This document shows positions 24,201-31,849 of a stretch of 32,798 nucleotides of DNA, one piece after another. A model generated the notes under the pieces. It searched no databases. It had not been told where the DNA came from and worked only from the letters and a program-made list of their open reading frames with translations. A program made the position numbers and the translations under genes. The DNA is from Oscillochloris sp. (GTDB lineage: Bacteria; Chloroflexota; Chloroflexia; Chloroflexales; Chloroflexaceae): assembly GCA_012032775.1 (NCBI GenBank), contig JAAUQO010000052.1, forward strand, positions 1-32,798, read 5' to 3'. The number at the start of each line of letters is the position of its first letter. The first letter of the stretch is position 1.

Positions 24201-25374
24201 CGAGTACGACGCAGCCCGTGACCGTTATGAAACGGCGCTGGCCGGATCGACCGTCGCGCGCGAGCCATGGTTGCGCATGCATCGCATGCTTGCAACGGTG
24301 GAAGAACGGCAATCACGTTACGAAGCGGCATTCGATCGCTTGCGCCCCGGTATGGCCCGTGCAACTGCGGCCCTGCGCGCGGAGATGGCCCGTTGTCATT
24401 TGCTTGGGGCCGGGATTTACTACCGCCAGGGCGATTCGCAACGCGCGATGGAATGGGCGCGCATGGGACTGGAATTGGCGGTGCAGGTGGCTGATCTGGC
24501 CGATCAGGCCCGTGCCCTCAAGCTGATCGGCAATATCTCGCAGGTACAGGGCGATAGCGCCGCCAGTATTGCTGCGCTCGAACAGGCCCGCGCCCGCTTC
24601 GAAGAGTTGAGTTTGCTGGGCGATCTGTGTGACGCCCTGAATGATCTCGGTGTCGCCTACCTGCAACTGGGGCGCTGGCGCGAGACGATCGCCGCCTATG
24701 AGCAGTCGTTGCAGATCAGCGACAATATCGGCGATGCGCTGGCCGCAGCACGCACATCCAATAATCTTGCCGTGGTGCTGATGGGGCGCAACGATCTGGA
24801 ACGAGCCGCTGAATTGTATCGCCGTAGCTCCGAAGGTTTTGCGCGTATCGGTTCACCACTTGGTGTGGCCGTTACCACCCAGAATCGCGGCGAAGTGCTG
24901 CTGCACCAGGGCCGTCCGACTGAAGCGATCAGCTTGCTTCAACGCAGCATCGCCGATTATGAGGCGATCAATGCGCGTAATTTCCTGCCGGAAGCGCTAC
25001 GCCTCGCCGGCGAAGCCAGCCTCGCCCTTGGCGAACTGGCCGCCGCCCATCGCTATGCCTTGCAATCCGAGGAACTGGCCGCCGAGCTTGGTATGGCCGC
25101 CGAGTCGGCCGCCGCCCGGCGCGGCCTGGCCCAGGTAGCCCGTGCCGCCGGCGATCTGAATACCGCTCGCGTATTGTTACAGCGTAGCCGCAGCGAGTTG
25201 GCCCAACTCGATAATCGCTATGAGTTAGGCAAAACCCTATACCAGATCGCCGTTCTGGAACGTGAACATGGCGATCCAAACACCTGGATCGCCGCCCGCG
25301 ATCAAGCCGCCGCCATCTTTCGCGAACTTGATGCTCAGCGTGATCTGAATTTGCTGAACGCACTCACAACGTAA
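21202..25374 (+). CDS. Tandem adenylate/guanylate cyclase - AAA ATPase - TPR signalling protein
   Basis: A cytosolic 1,390-residue protein in one intact frame. Cyclase domain 1 is at residues about 72-250: FADLSGFTALSARL with metal Asp82, KFGGDALTAFF with Asp132, then LRVGVHSGRVFAAEVG. Cyclase domain 2 is at about 305-500: VTVLFANFADFSAIL, where the first metal Asp is Asn317, then Asp367 in THGDKLMALFG and IGINTGTVFAGRVGGHTRYE. A STAND/AAA-type ATPase follows: Walker A GEAGTGKS at 549-556, Walker B LLVAIEDVHWAD with Asp689, a winged-helix-like region and the helical FIEELVRGLIL block. The C-terminal 450 residues are TPR-like repeats (ALYEQALDIALRLP, LGDLCDALNDLGVAYLQLGR, AAARTSNNLAVVLMGRNDLE). 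Likely role: ligand- or partner-gated cyclic nucleotide synthesis. Domain 1 keeps both metal Asp residues; domain 2 is probably regulatory. The ATG at 21202 has GAGG 3 bases upstream, rather close. Confidence 0.88.
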   Translation: MTLLNDNLSALRALLPSDALASLDRDGDLPASLRAQLATDLRAQIAACSAYLPARLVRAQLAQPQPGRTGGAFWEGSLLFADLSGFTALSARLSVLGRQGAEEVSALVNRLFVALIAEVQARHGALLKFGGDALTAFFDADLLGSAHAAAAATAALAMQVRMAAFADMQTRAGTFTLTLRVGVHSGRVFAAEVGDTSHVELVVTGPEVNRVAMAQEIAAPGEVVVSDHTAGLLTDAVLEPRKAGFLRITSLPATNLPEPPPDPLTDSDPTSLGHIGLLAAQFAGLRPYLVRNLPRRFLDVADSGLGEFRPVTVLFANFADFSAILNTLGADASTAAAVLNAYYRRAQEVVHRYDGIVNKVDMYTHGDKLMALFGAPTAHEDDPTRAVRCALELKQALAEANAEIATLLPSTHSAQLTQAIGINTGTVFAGRVGGHTRYEYTVMGSTVNLAARLMSAAVEDEILLSPSTRATVSGQFTLLEGAPLHLKGLSEPVVPARVLAVAEVEQRSDDAMVNLRTAPLVGRDRELALLLRGATEALRGCGRVLAIVGEAGTGKSRLAEELAQRLVVSSVSEGVPPFAIYLGDCQSYEQRTPYAALRGPLSDLLGLSGRLRHINSAALLRELEIRVQRLAPDLLRFVPLLGDAIGMALPETALTAALNPQQRHDRLQELLTALFCGAAREPLLVAIEDVHWADLPSLELLGRLAAAIGELPLLLSLTYRPDPPINAPWDALAATVTVRLADLGISESSALLAALLGSEPPPTILPLLERTQGNPFFIEELVRGLILAGALMQDATGTWRAAIAIDSVELPKSIEGLLIARLDRLDEPRQELIQVASVIGRRFQRPVVEGVYAHTSTLEESLDRLISIELIQFEALERNLAYIFRHALLRDVAYAGILYARRRILHGKVARQIEALSQGDVDPHVTLLAWHYLQAEEWRPALHYHNAGADQARRRFANRDALALYEQALDIALRLPPTAERDAQIAAIHEHCGDLHLLLAEYDAARDRYETALAGSTVAREPWLRMHRMLATVEERQSRYEAAFDRLRPGMARATAALRAEMARCHLLGAGIYYRQGDSQRAMEWARMGLELAVQVADLADQARALKLIGNISQVQGDSAASIAALEQARARFEELSLLGDLCDALNDLGVAYLQLGRWRETIAAYEQSLQISDNIGDALAAARTSNNLAVVLMGRNDLERAAELYRRSSEGFARIGSPLGVAVTTQNRGEVLLHQGRPTEAISLLQRSIADYEAINARNFLPEALRLAGEASLALGELAAAHRYALQSEELAAELGMAAESAAARRGLAQVARAAGDLNTARVLLQRSRSELAQLDNRYELGKTLYQIAVLEREHGDPNTWIAARDQAAAIFRELDAQRDLNLLNALTT

Positions 25375-25540
25375 CCCGGTGATCGCTCGCCCGCTCGCCT
25401 GATACCCCGATCAGTTCGCGTTCAGCGGTTCCGAGTCCCGAAAATCATTCCAACGCCGAACATCCCGGCCACCATGCCACCCTGTCACCCTGCCGCACTG
25501 CCGCCCGCTTATCTTGTCGCTTGCAAGCCGGAGGAGAGAT

Positions 25541-26272
25541 ATGCTAGCCCTGCGCCGCCTGCTCGCCCCGCTATTGTTCGCCCTGCTCGTACTGCCGTTG
25601 GCAATTCCGCCGTTGCAACCCGGCGCTGCCGCCGAGATTGTGCCGCAGCAAATCACCCCGGTCGAGTTTCTTGAGCGTGAGCCGAATAACACGATCGACC
25701 CGATCGATCGCGCCAATGCGATCGGTGATCCAAGCGCCGATACATGGGCGGTGCGGGCCAGCGGCACGATCTCGAATGCGGCCGATATTGATTTTTACCG
25801 CTTTATTGTTGCCGAACCCGGTGCAAGCGTAACTCTGAAGCTCGCGAATCTTGCGGCCGACTACGATCTTGTTCTGGGCGGCGGCGCCGACAGTGAGTTC
25901 GACAACGGGTTGTCCGGCCTTGAAGGTGTCGCACAGGTTGGCGCCTCGATCACCTCGATCGGCGCCTCAATCACTTCGATCGGCGCCTCAATCACCTCGA
26001 TCGGCGCCTCAATCACCTCGATCAGCGCCAATCGCGGCGCGCCGACGAACAGATCGAGACCGTGCTCTGGCGGCCCGGCAACTACTATGTGGCCGTCGCC
26101 AGCGCCGGCGGCGAGCTTAGGGCCGGCGACTACACCCTCACGGTTGAGTTTCAGGGCAGTGGCCTCACTCAGGCGCCGCCTGCGCCGGATATCGAGGTGC
26201 GGCTGGAGCCGCCATCCGATCCGACGTTCGAGCAGATCTCGACGCTCTATCTGGTTAACTCGGCCCGCATGA
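25541..26272 (+). CDS. Secreted C25-like protein, N-terminal part (first of three pieces)
   Basis: The ATG at 25541 has GGAGGAG a few bases upstream. A signal peptide covers residues 1-33 (LLAPLLFALLVLPLAIPPL, then small residues). A PPC-type beta-sandwich domain follows (EFLEREPNNTIDPIDRANAI, GTISNAADIDFYRFIV, ASVTLKLANLAADYDLVL). Its loop carries four exact GASITSI heptads. The genuine frame ends near SANRGA (26036). One base is then missing, and the PPC domain finishes in the next frame as ADEQIETVLWRPGNYYVAVA. Residues after NRGAPT in this frame are noise. Confidence 0.8.
   Translation: MLALRRLLAPLLFALLVLPLAIPPLQPGAAAEIVPQQITPVEFLEREPNNTIDPIDRANAIGDPSADTWAVRASGTISNAADIDFYRFIVAEPGASVTLKLANLAADYDLVLGGGADSEFDNGLSGLEGVAQVGASITSIGASITSIGASITSIGASITSISANRGAPTNRSRPCSGGPATTMWPSPAPAASLGPATTPSRLSFRAVASLRRRLRRISRCGWSRHPIRRSSRSRRSIWLTRPA
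25940..26023 (+). repeat. 21-bp tandem repeat, four units
   Basis: Units of GGCGCCTCAATCACCTCGAT+C start at 25940, 25961, 25982 and 26003 with two or three substitutions in total. Each encodes GASITSI. The array ends about 10 bases before a frameshift. Confidence 0.9.
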
Positions 26273-27978
26273 AGCAACTCTACCCGACCGCTCCCGAGAT
26301 CGCGGCGGTGGATTTGATCACCGGTACGCTGGAGAACCTGGCCCAATTCCCGCCGACGATCGAAGGCGTCGATATTATTTCGAATACCGGCGGCGTTCCA
26401 ACCGGTTTAGCCGACTACGGCGTGGTGGTCGATCTGGCCGATATCGTGCCGACCGGCAATGCCCCGCCATTCAATGAGATCTATCAACTCTGGCAGAACA
26501 ACGACGAGAATCCGTTCTACGCCAACTTTGTGGCCCGCACGATCGACAAGATTGTTGCGGCGTTAAGCGAGGACGACGCGACTCCCGGCGCCAGTTCCGC
26601 CAATCCGCAATATACCGTCGGCAGCGGCAGCGGTCCGACCCTGCTGCCGAACCTGAAGTACGTGGTGCTGGTGGGCGGCGACGATGTCTTTCCGTTCTTC
26701 CGCATCCCCGATCTGACGACGATTGCGAATGAGGCCGATTACGCCGCGTATCTGCGCACCATCGATCCGGTCGGCGGTATGATCGATCCGGCCACGCCGT
26801 TGGGTGCGGCCATGAAGTATCGCATGTTGCTCAGCGATAATCCCTACGGCGCCGGGCGACCCTATCGTTTCTACGGCAATCCGCTCTTCTTGCCGCGGCT
26901 GGCGGTTGGGCGGCTGGTTGAAAGCCCGACCGATATTCTGCGCTACCTGCAGAATGTAAGTTCCAATTCCAGCTACAGCATCGATTATTTCGGATCGGTG
27001 CAGGAAGGTGGGCGCGCCTCGATCACCGGCTACGATTTCCTGCTCGATCAGGCCGACGCAATCTCGCGCACCATGCTTCCGGCACTTAGCGAAGATATCG
27101 GCGACGGGATTACGATCAGCGTCGATATCGACACCAGCCTGGTGAACAATCTCTGGACGCGCAGCAATTTCGAGGGCCGCTGGCTGGAATCGCCGCTGGA
27201 TTCGATCTTCCCCAACACAACCTTCAACTCGCCATTCATCCAAACCGACACTGCGATTGGTTCGGTGAATGCCCACTTCGATCACTGGCAGATTCTGCCG
27301 GCCCAGGATAGCAACGACAACTTCCCGGCCCGACGCCTCGTCTCGCCGGATTACGATTTCAACCAGTGTACATTTGGCTGTACGCCGGGCATCTTCCAGC
27401 GCACGCTCTACTATTCGGTCGGCTGCCACAGCGGCTATAACGTCCCGCGTGATGCGATCAGCCGCAGCATCAGCGACAATCTGTTCTACAGCGCCGACTT
27501 TCCGCAGGCTTTCAACCGCCATGCCGGAAACTGGATCGGCAATACCGGCTACGGCTACGGCACCCTGGACGGCGTCGATTACAGCGAACGGCTTGCGGTG
27601 ATCCTGACCGAGGAACTGTTCCGTGATGTGCGCGGCCCGGAGTTCCAGATAAACGACGAACTCTACATCGGCCAGGCGATCGGTGAAGCGTTGCGGATCG
27701 CCAAGTTGCGCTACATCCGCAACGCCACCTCGCTCGGCGTGTACGACGCCAAGGTTGTCCAGATCATGACCCTTTATGGGATTCCGTGGGTGCGCGCCTA
27801 TGCGCTGACGCCGATCCCGGCTCCGCCGGAAGATCAGCGCGCCGAGCGCCCTGATGCGGAACGCTCGGCCCCGATCCCAACTCCGGCCAACAGCCTGGGC
27901 CGTTTGGAGCGAATTATTTCGGTGACGATCGATCTGGAGGATGTGCTGGTTGATGTGACCGGCCGGGCGGGCGGGTGA
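26062..27978 (+). CDS. C25-like (clan CD) cysteine peptidase domain (second of three pieces)
   Basis: The frame is genuine from about 26037, finishing the PPC domain (RPGNYYVAVASAGGELRAGD). A gingipain-like alpha/beta domain follows: TLYLVNSARMKQLYP, LKYVVLVGGDDVFPFFRIPD, NPLFLPRLAVGRLVESPTDI. A candidate catalytic His is in VNAHFDHWQIL (His codons at 27274 and 27283), and a candidate Cys is in LYYSVGCHSGYNVP (codon 27424). His followed by a later Cys, each at the end of a hydrophobic strand, fits clan CD, though the exact His-Gly motif is absent. Downstream blocks are GNWIGNTGYGYGTLDGVDYS and MTLYGIPWVRAY. The frame ends artificially at VDVTGRAGG; one missing base near 27970 leads into the third piece. 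Likely extracellular. Confidence 0.75.
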   Translation: MLWRPGNYYVAVASAGGELRAGDYTLTVEFQGSGLTQAPPAPDIEVRLEPPSDPTFEQISTLYLVNSARMKQLYPTAPEIAAVDLITGTLENLAQFPPTIEGVDIISNTGGVPTGLADYGVVVDLADIVPTGNAPPFNEIYQLWQNNDENPFYANFVARTIDKIVAALSEDDATPGASSANPQYTVGSGSGPTLLPNLKYVVLVGGDDVFPFFRIPDLTTIANEADYAAYLRTIDPVGGMIDPATPLGAAMKYRMLLSDNPYGAGRPYRFYGNPLFLPRLAVGRLVESPTDILRYLQNVSSNSSYSIDYFGSVQEGGRASITGYDFLLDQADAISRTMLPALSEDIGDGITISVDIDTSLVNNLWTRSNFEGRWLESPLDSIFPNTTFNSPFIQTDTAIGSVNAHFDHWQILPAQDSNDNFPARRLVSPDYDFNQCTFGCTPGIFQRTLYYSVGCHSGYNVPRDAISRSISDNLFYSADFPQAFNRHAGNWIGNTGYGYGTLDGVDYSERLAVILTEELFRDVRGPEFQINDELYIGQAIGEALRIAKLRYIRNATSLGVYDAKVVQIMTLYGIPWVRAYALTPIPAPPEDQRAERPDAERSAPIPTPANSLGRLERIISVTIDLEDVLVDVTGRAGG

Positions 27979-28865
27979 TCGGCCAGGAGATTGTGCTGAC
28001 GCCGGAGAACTTCACGGTTCAGGATAGTTTTGTGCAGGACGATTTCGCCGAGCCGCAGGTGCGAGTCTTTGCGAATAGCCAGGCCGGCGCGCCGAATCTG
28101 CCCACCTTCGCCTACGATATTACGGCGCTGGAGGATGACGGACTGGAAGCGTTGACGGTACGCGAGGTGCAGTTTATCGGCGGCACCTACAGCCCGCTCA
28201 GTGGCTTCAACCCGCAGATCACTCAGATCGTTACGGAAACCGACGAGCCATTGATCGAGACCGACACCGAGCCGACCTTTGAAGCCGGCGCCGGGATCTG
28301 GTTCCCCGATAAATTCTTCGCCGCCAGTAGTGTCGGCGAACGAACTGAAAAGCGCGACCAACTGGTCTCGGCGGCGGCCCAATTCAATGCCGACACCAAT
28401 GGAACAACCGGCGAGATCCGGCTCTACGACGAGATGATCTTCAAGGTGATCTACATCGATCCGACCGCTGTTGATGCGCAGGCGGCGCTTGACGATCAAG
28501 CGGCGCCGGTGATCGAAGAGGTGCGGATCGAAGGGATCGATACAGTCGGTATCGATCAACTCGCCGCCACGCAGACCCGCATCGGCGTACTGGTAAACGA
28601 CGGCGATGGCGGCACCGGGCTGGATGGCGTCAGCGCGGTCTATGTGGAGGGTGACACCTGGATCAACCTGGAGTTCAGCCGACCGACGCCGAATCAGGCT
28701 CCCAATTTGTGGACAACCACGATTCCGTTGGCGCCGGGAGAGGTGCGCGTGATCGTCAGTGCGACCGACCGGGCCGGGAACACCAGCTACTACACGGCGA
28801 AAGGCAGTTTCCAGCCCCCGAGCCAATCCCAATCGGCGCTCTACTTGCCGCTTCTGGCCCGGTAG
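27975..28865 (+). CDS. C25-like protein, C-terminal beta region (third of three pieces)
   Basis: Continues in frame as VIGQEIVLTPENFTVQDSFV. It is beta-rich with a region like the C-terminal domain of C25-type proteins (FANSQAGAPNLPTFAYDITA, FIGGTYSPLSGFNPQI). It then has an Ig-like domain (VLVNDGDGGTGLDGVSAVYV, VRVIVSATDRAGNTSYYTAK), a short linker and the end SALYLPLLAR. The YLPL tail is one I associate with exported Chloroflexota proteins. The GTG at 27975 is artificial. The joined three pieces give about 1,108 residues. Confidence 0.75.
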   Translation: MIGQEIVLTPENFTVQDSFVQDDFAEPQVRVFANSQAGAPNLPTFAYDITALEDDGLEALTVREVQFIGGTYSPLSGFNPQITQIVTETDEPLIETDTEPTFEAGAGIWFPDKFFAASSVGERTEKRDQLVSAAAQFNADTNGTTGEIRLYDEMIFKVIYIDPTAVDAQAALDDQAAPVIEEVRIEGIDTVGIDQLAATQTRIGVLVNDGDGGTGLDGVSAVYVEGDTWINLEFSRPTPNQAPNLWTTTIPLAPGEVRVIVSATDRAGNTSYYTAKGSFQPPSQSQSALYLPLLAR

Positions 28866-28889
28866 CGGCTCCGCGCCCAACACATCGTT

Positions 28890-28930
28890 GTTGCCTGTGA
28901 GCATCCGCTGCGCGGCCAATCACAGGCAAC
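28890..28930 (+). terminator. Hairpin after the C25-like gene
   Basis: GTTGCCTGTGA (28890-28900) pairs perfectly with TCACAGGCAAC (28920-28930) across a 19-base loop, 25 bases after the stop. There is no strong T-run. Confidence 0.5.
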
Positions 28931-29177
28931 ATATCTTCACCTTTGTAGTATAGCTTTAACCGGTCTCCGTCGTGTTATTCCAATGCCGGATGCAGGCGCT
29001 ACAACCGTCAGGCGCGGCCTTTGTGCCGCGCTTTACAATCTCCGCAGCCATATGGTAAAATTGGCTTAAATCCACAAGCAATCCGGGAATAATTACACCA
29101 TGCCCGTTCGGGAGCCGGGCGCCAACGACACGATCAGCTCCCCGCATACTACGCTACGGCGTTAGCCCGGTGTGCCG
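28931..29177. other. Intergenic region before hppA
   Basis: No convincing gene. A minus-strand frame of 63 codons (28956-29147) has no recognisable motif. The hppA promoter lies at its right end. Confidence 0.4.
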
Positions 29178-29183
29178 TATAAT
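29178..29183 (+). promoter_or_regulatory. -10 box of hppA
   Basis: A consensus TATAAT lies 40 bases before the hppA ATG. The -35 region is not consensus. It leaves a leader of about 35 bases with AAGGAG. Confidence 0.5.
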
Positions 29184-29223
29184 AGTCGGCAACGCATTCA
29201 CCACACAACGAAGGAGTTGTACG

Positions 29224-30093
29224 ATGCAGGGCCTCACCGATCTCAGCCCGATCCAGCAAGGCGCCGTCTGGACGGTGCTGGTTATTTCGATCCTGGGAAT
29301 CGCCTACGCCTTCTTCCTGCGCAGCCAGATTCTGGCCCAGGATAAAGGCACCGCACGCATGCAGGAAGTCTGGGGATTTATTAAGGATGGCGCGAACGCT
29401 TACCTGAGTCGCCAGTTCCGTACGATCGCCATTTTGATCGCCATTCTGACGTTTGTGCTCGCCGCAAGTGTATTTGTGGTGCCGCCAACACGCGAAGCTG
29501 AAGAAGTCTTCGGCGAGAATGCGACGATGATCGTGGCAATCGGGCGTGCGATCGCCTTCCTGATGGGTTCAATGTTCTCCTACGCAGTTGGCTTTATCGG
29601 CATGAGTGTGGCTGTCGAAGCTAATGTCCGCGTAGCTGCCGCTTCACGCAAGGGCTACAATCCGGCCCTTCAGGTTGCCTACAAGTCCGGCTCGGTTACC
29701 GGCATGCTCACGGTCGGTCTCGGTCTGCTCGGCGGTACGCTGATCTTCCTATTCTTCGGCATTGCCGCACCCGACGCCTTGCTCGGCTTCGGTTTCGGCG
29801 GTTCGCTGATCGCGCTCTTTATGCGTGTCGGCGGCGGTATTTATACCAAGGCTGCCGATGTCGGCGCCGACCTCGTCGGCAAGGTTGAGGCCGGTATCCC
29901 CGAGGACGATCCGCGCAACGCGGCCGTGATCGCCGATCTGGTGGGCGATAATGTCGGCGACTGCGCCGGAATGGCCGCCGATGTGTTCGAGAGCTTCGAG
30001 GTGACGCTGGTCTCCGCATTGATCCTCGGTTTGGTGCTGGGCGATGCCGCGCCGGCGGGCTCTTCGACGGCGCATACGATCTGCGCTTTGTGA
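29224..30093 (+). CDS. hppA: Membrane H+-translocating pyrophosphatase HppA, N-terminal part (5' half of a split gene)
   Basis: HppA couples PPi hydrolysis to proton pumping across the membrane. The ATG at 29224 has AAGGAG 8 bases upstream. Membrane helices alternate with the conserved IKDGANAYLSRQFRTIAIL, AASRKGYNPALQVAYKSGSV and the PPi-binding block DVGADLVGKVEAGIPEDDPR / NAAVIADLVGDNVGDCAGMA / ADVFESFE. The genuine frame ends at GDAAPA (about 30057); one missing G then shifts to GLFDGAYDLRFVIFPL in the next frame. Residues GSSTAHTICAL are noise. Confidence 0.92.
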   Translation: MQGLTDLSPIQQGAVWTVLVISILGIAYAFFLRSQILAQDKGTARMQEVWGFIKDGANAYLSRQFRTIAILIAILTFVLAASVFVVPPTREAEEVFGENATMIVAIGRAIAFLMGSMFSYAVGFIGMSVAVEANVRVAAASRKGYNPALQVAYKSGSVTGMLTVGLGLLGGTLIFLFFGIAAPDALLGFGFGGSLIALFMRVGGGIYTKAADVGADLVGKVEAGIPEDDPRNAAVIADLVGDNVGDCAGMAADVFESFEVTLVSALILGLVLGDAAPAGSSTAHTICAL

Positions 30094-31574
30094 TCTTCCC
30101 GCTGGTGTTGCGTGGTATCGGGGTAATTGCCTCGGTGATCGGCAATTTCTTCGTCAGTACCGACGAAAAGCGCCGCAATGCAATGGCTGCCATGAACCGC
30201 GGTTTCTATATCGCCGCCGCAATTGCCGTTGTTGCCAGCGCCGTCGCCAGTTTCTTCTTTATGGTCGATCCGACTAGCAACGCTGTTGATTGGCGGCCGT
30301 TCCTGGCTACCCTTTCCGGTGTGATACTTGCGATCGCCCTCGATAAGCTGACCGAGTACTTCACCAGTACGCACTTTAACCCGGTGAAAGAGACATCCCG
30401 TTCCTCGCAGACCGGTTCGGCCACCAATATTTTGTCGGGGCTTGCGCTCGGCATGGAATCATCGGTCTGGGCGGTGGTGGTGATTGCGATGTCGATCTTT
30501 AGCTCGGTGCTGATCTTCGGCACCTATTCGGCTGATCCGACCGTCACATTCACCGCAATCCTGTATGGCGTCTCGCTTACCGGTATCGGAATGTTGCTGC
30601 TCACCGGCAATACAATTTCGATGGATAGCTTCGGTCCGATCTCCGACAATGCCAATGGTATCGGCGAGATGGCCGGCCTCGATAAGAATGCCCGCAATGT
30701 GATGGACGACCTCGATGCGGTCGGTAACACCACCAAGGCGGTCACCAAGGGTATCGCGATCGGCTCGGCTGTGATCGCCGCCGTGGCCCTGTTCGGCTCC
30801 TATCTCACCGATGTGGGCCGCATGCAGGAGCCGCTGATCCAGTCCGGTGTGCTGACTGAGGCCGATCGCCTGGTCGGGATCAATGTTGCCGCGCCGACCG
30901 TCTTTATCGGTCTGCTGATCGGCGGCGCGATCCCGTTCCTCTTCTCGGCCTTGATGATCCGTTCGGTGTCGCGGGCTGCAGCGCAGATCGTGAATGAGGT
31001 GCGCCGGCAGTTCCGCATTCCCGGCCTGATGGAAGGCAAAGTGCTGCCCGATTATGCCCGCGCTGTGATGATCTCGACCACTGCCGCCCAGAAAGAATTG
31101 GTCAGTCTGGGCTTGATCGCCGTGCTGGTGCCGGTGATGGTCGGCTTCCTGCTTGGCGTCGAGGCTCTGGGCGGTTTCCTGGCCGGTATCATCCTCTCCG
31201 GCCAGCTCATGGCGGTCTTCCAGTCCAATGCCGGCGGCGCCTGGGATAACGCCAAGAAGTATATCGAAGAGGGTAATTTCGGCGGCAAGCACAGCGAACC
31301 GCATAAGGCCGCAGTGGTCGGCGATACCGTCGGCGACCCGCTGAAGGACACGGCCGGCCCGGCGCTCAACCCGATGATCAAGGTGATCAATCTGGTGGCG
31401 CTGATTATCGCGCCGGTGGTGGTGACGGTGGTGCGGCCCGGTGAGCCGTTGGGCATGGGTTTGATCCTGGCGATGGTGATCTGTGGCGTGGCGCTGGTCT
31501 GGGCGATCTGGCAGAGCAAGCGCGAGGGCGAGCAGATGACCGAGCCGGTCAACGCTCCGTCGGCCGCCGACTAA
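30090..31574 (+). CDS. hppA: Membrane H+-translocating pyrophosphatase HppA, C-terminal part (3' half of a split gene)
   Basis: Continues HppA through about ten more membrane helices. Conserved acidic loops are GPISDNANGIGEMAG, VMDDLDAVGNTTKAVTKGIA, SNAGGAWDNAKKYIEEG and AAVVGDTVGDPLKDTAGPAL. In GNTTKAVTKG the Lys (codon 30735) and Thr (codon 30744) are the residues typical of the K+-independent subclass; K+-dependent enzymes have Ala and Gly there. It is therefore probably a K+-independent proton pump. The GTG at 30090 is artificial. The joined protein is about 783 residues. A T-tailed terminator follows. Confidence 0.93.
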   Translation: MIFPLVLRGIGVIASVIGNFFVSTDEKRRNAMAAMNRGFYIAAAIAVVASAVASFFFMVDPTSNAVDWRPFLATLSGVILAIALDKLTEYFTSTHFNPVKETSRSSQTGSATNILSGLALGMESSVWAVVVIAMSIFSSVLIFGTYSADPTVTFTAILYGVSLTGIGMLLLTGNTISMDSFGPISDNANGIGEMAGLDKNARNVMDDLDAVGNTTKAVTKGIAIGSAVIAAVALFGSYLTDVGRMQEPLIQSGVLTEADRLVGINVAAPTVFIGLLIGGAIPFLFSALMIRSVSRAAAQIVNEVRRQFRIPGLMEGKVLPDYARAVMISTTAAQKELVSLGLIAVLVPVMVGFLLGVEALGGFLAGIILSGQLMAVFQSNAGGAWDNAKKYIEEGNFGGKHSEPHKAAVVGDTVGDPLKDTAGPALNPMIKVINLVALIIAPVVVTVVRPGEPLGMGLILAMVICGVALVWAIWQSKREGEQMTEPVNAPSAAD

Positions 31575-31602
31575 CGACGGCCACAACCAGGGTTGATAGG
31601 TG

Positions 31603-31632
31603 GAGGCAGCACATGCTGCCTCTATTTTTTTT
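31603..31632 (+). terminator. Intrinsic terminator of hppA
   Basis: GAGGCAGCA (31603-31611) pairs with TGCTGCCTC (31614-31622) and is followed directly by TATTTTTTTT. This is the clearest rho-independent terminator in the window. Confidence 0.9.
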
Positions 31633-31697
31633 GGCAACATCGCCCAGCCGGGTGGCCCAACATTCATTCCAGGTTACGTCGTACTACAGACTTTAGT

Positions 31698-31703
31698 TAT
31701 AAT
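31698..31703 (+). promoter_or_regulatory. Possible -10 box upstream of the coiled-coil gene
   Basis: TATAAT with TTACGT (31674-31679) 18 bases upstream. It lies 147 bases before the chosen start. Confidence 0.35.
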
Positions 31704-31849
31704 AGAGAAGACGAGCGACGCTGTGTACCGGCTAAACCAGAGCTTCGCCCAACATTGCAGCCTGACTCCCAAGATCACAACATCATTACCCGGCCCTGTT
31801 GCCAGTATCCGGTTGCCTGTATTCTAGCCTAGTACGGCGAGGCCCACCC

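Noticed and set aside
25940..26023. CRISPR array
   Set aside because: The repeats are directly adjacent 21-bp coding units without spacers and stay in frame with a protein.
26563..27522. Minus-strand open frame of 319 codons opposite the C25-like gene
   Set aside because: No motif, and the plus strand has the gingipain-like blocks in the same span.
28956..29147. 63-codon minus-strand ORF before hppA
   Set aside because: No ribosome site, no recognisable motif, and it occupies the promoter side of hppA.
30459..31667. Long minus-strand open frame antisense to hppA
   Set aside because: It is rich in His, Asp, Arg and Gln without structure, directly opposite conserved HppA motifs.
31600..31827. 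Small plus-strand ORFs between hppA and the coiled-coil gene
   Set aside because: They begin inside the hppA terminator hairpin and have no ribosome site or conserved pattern.
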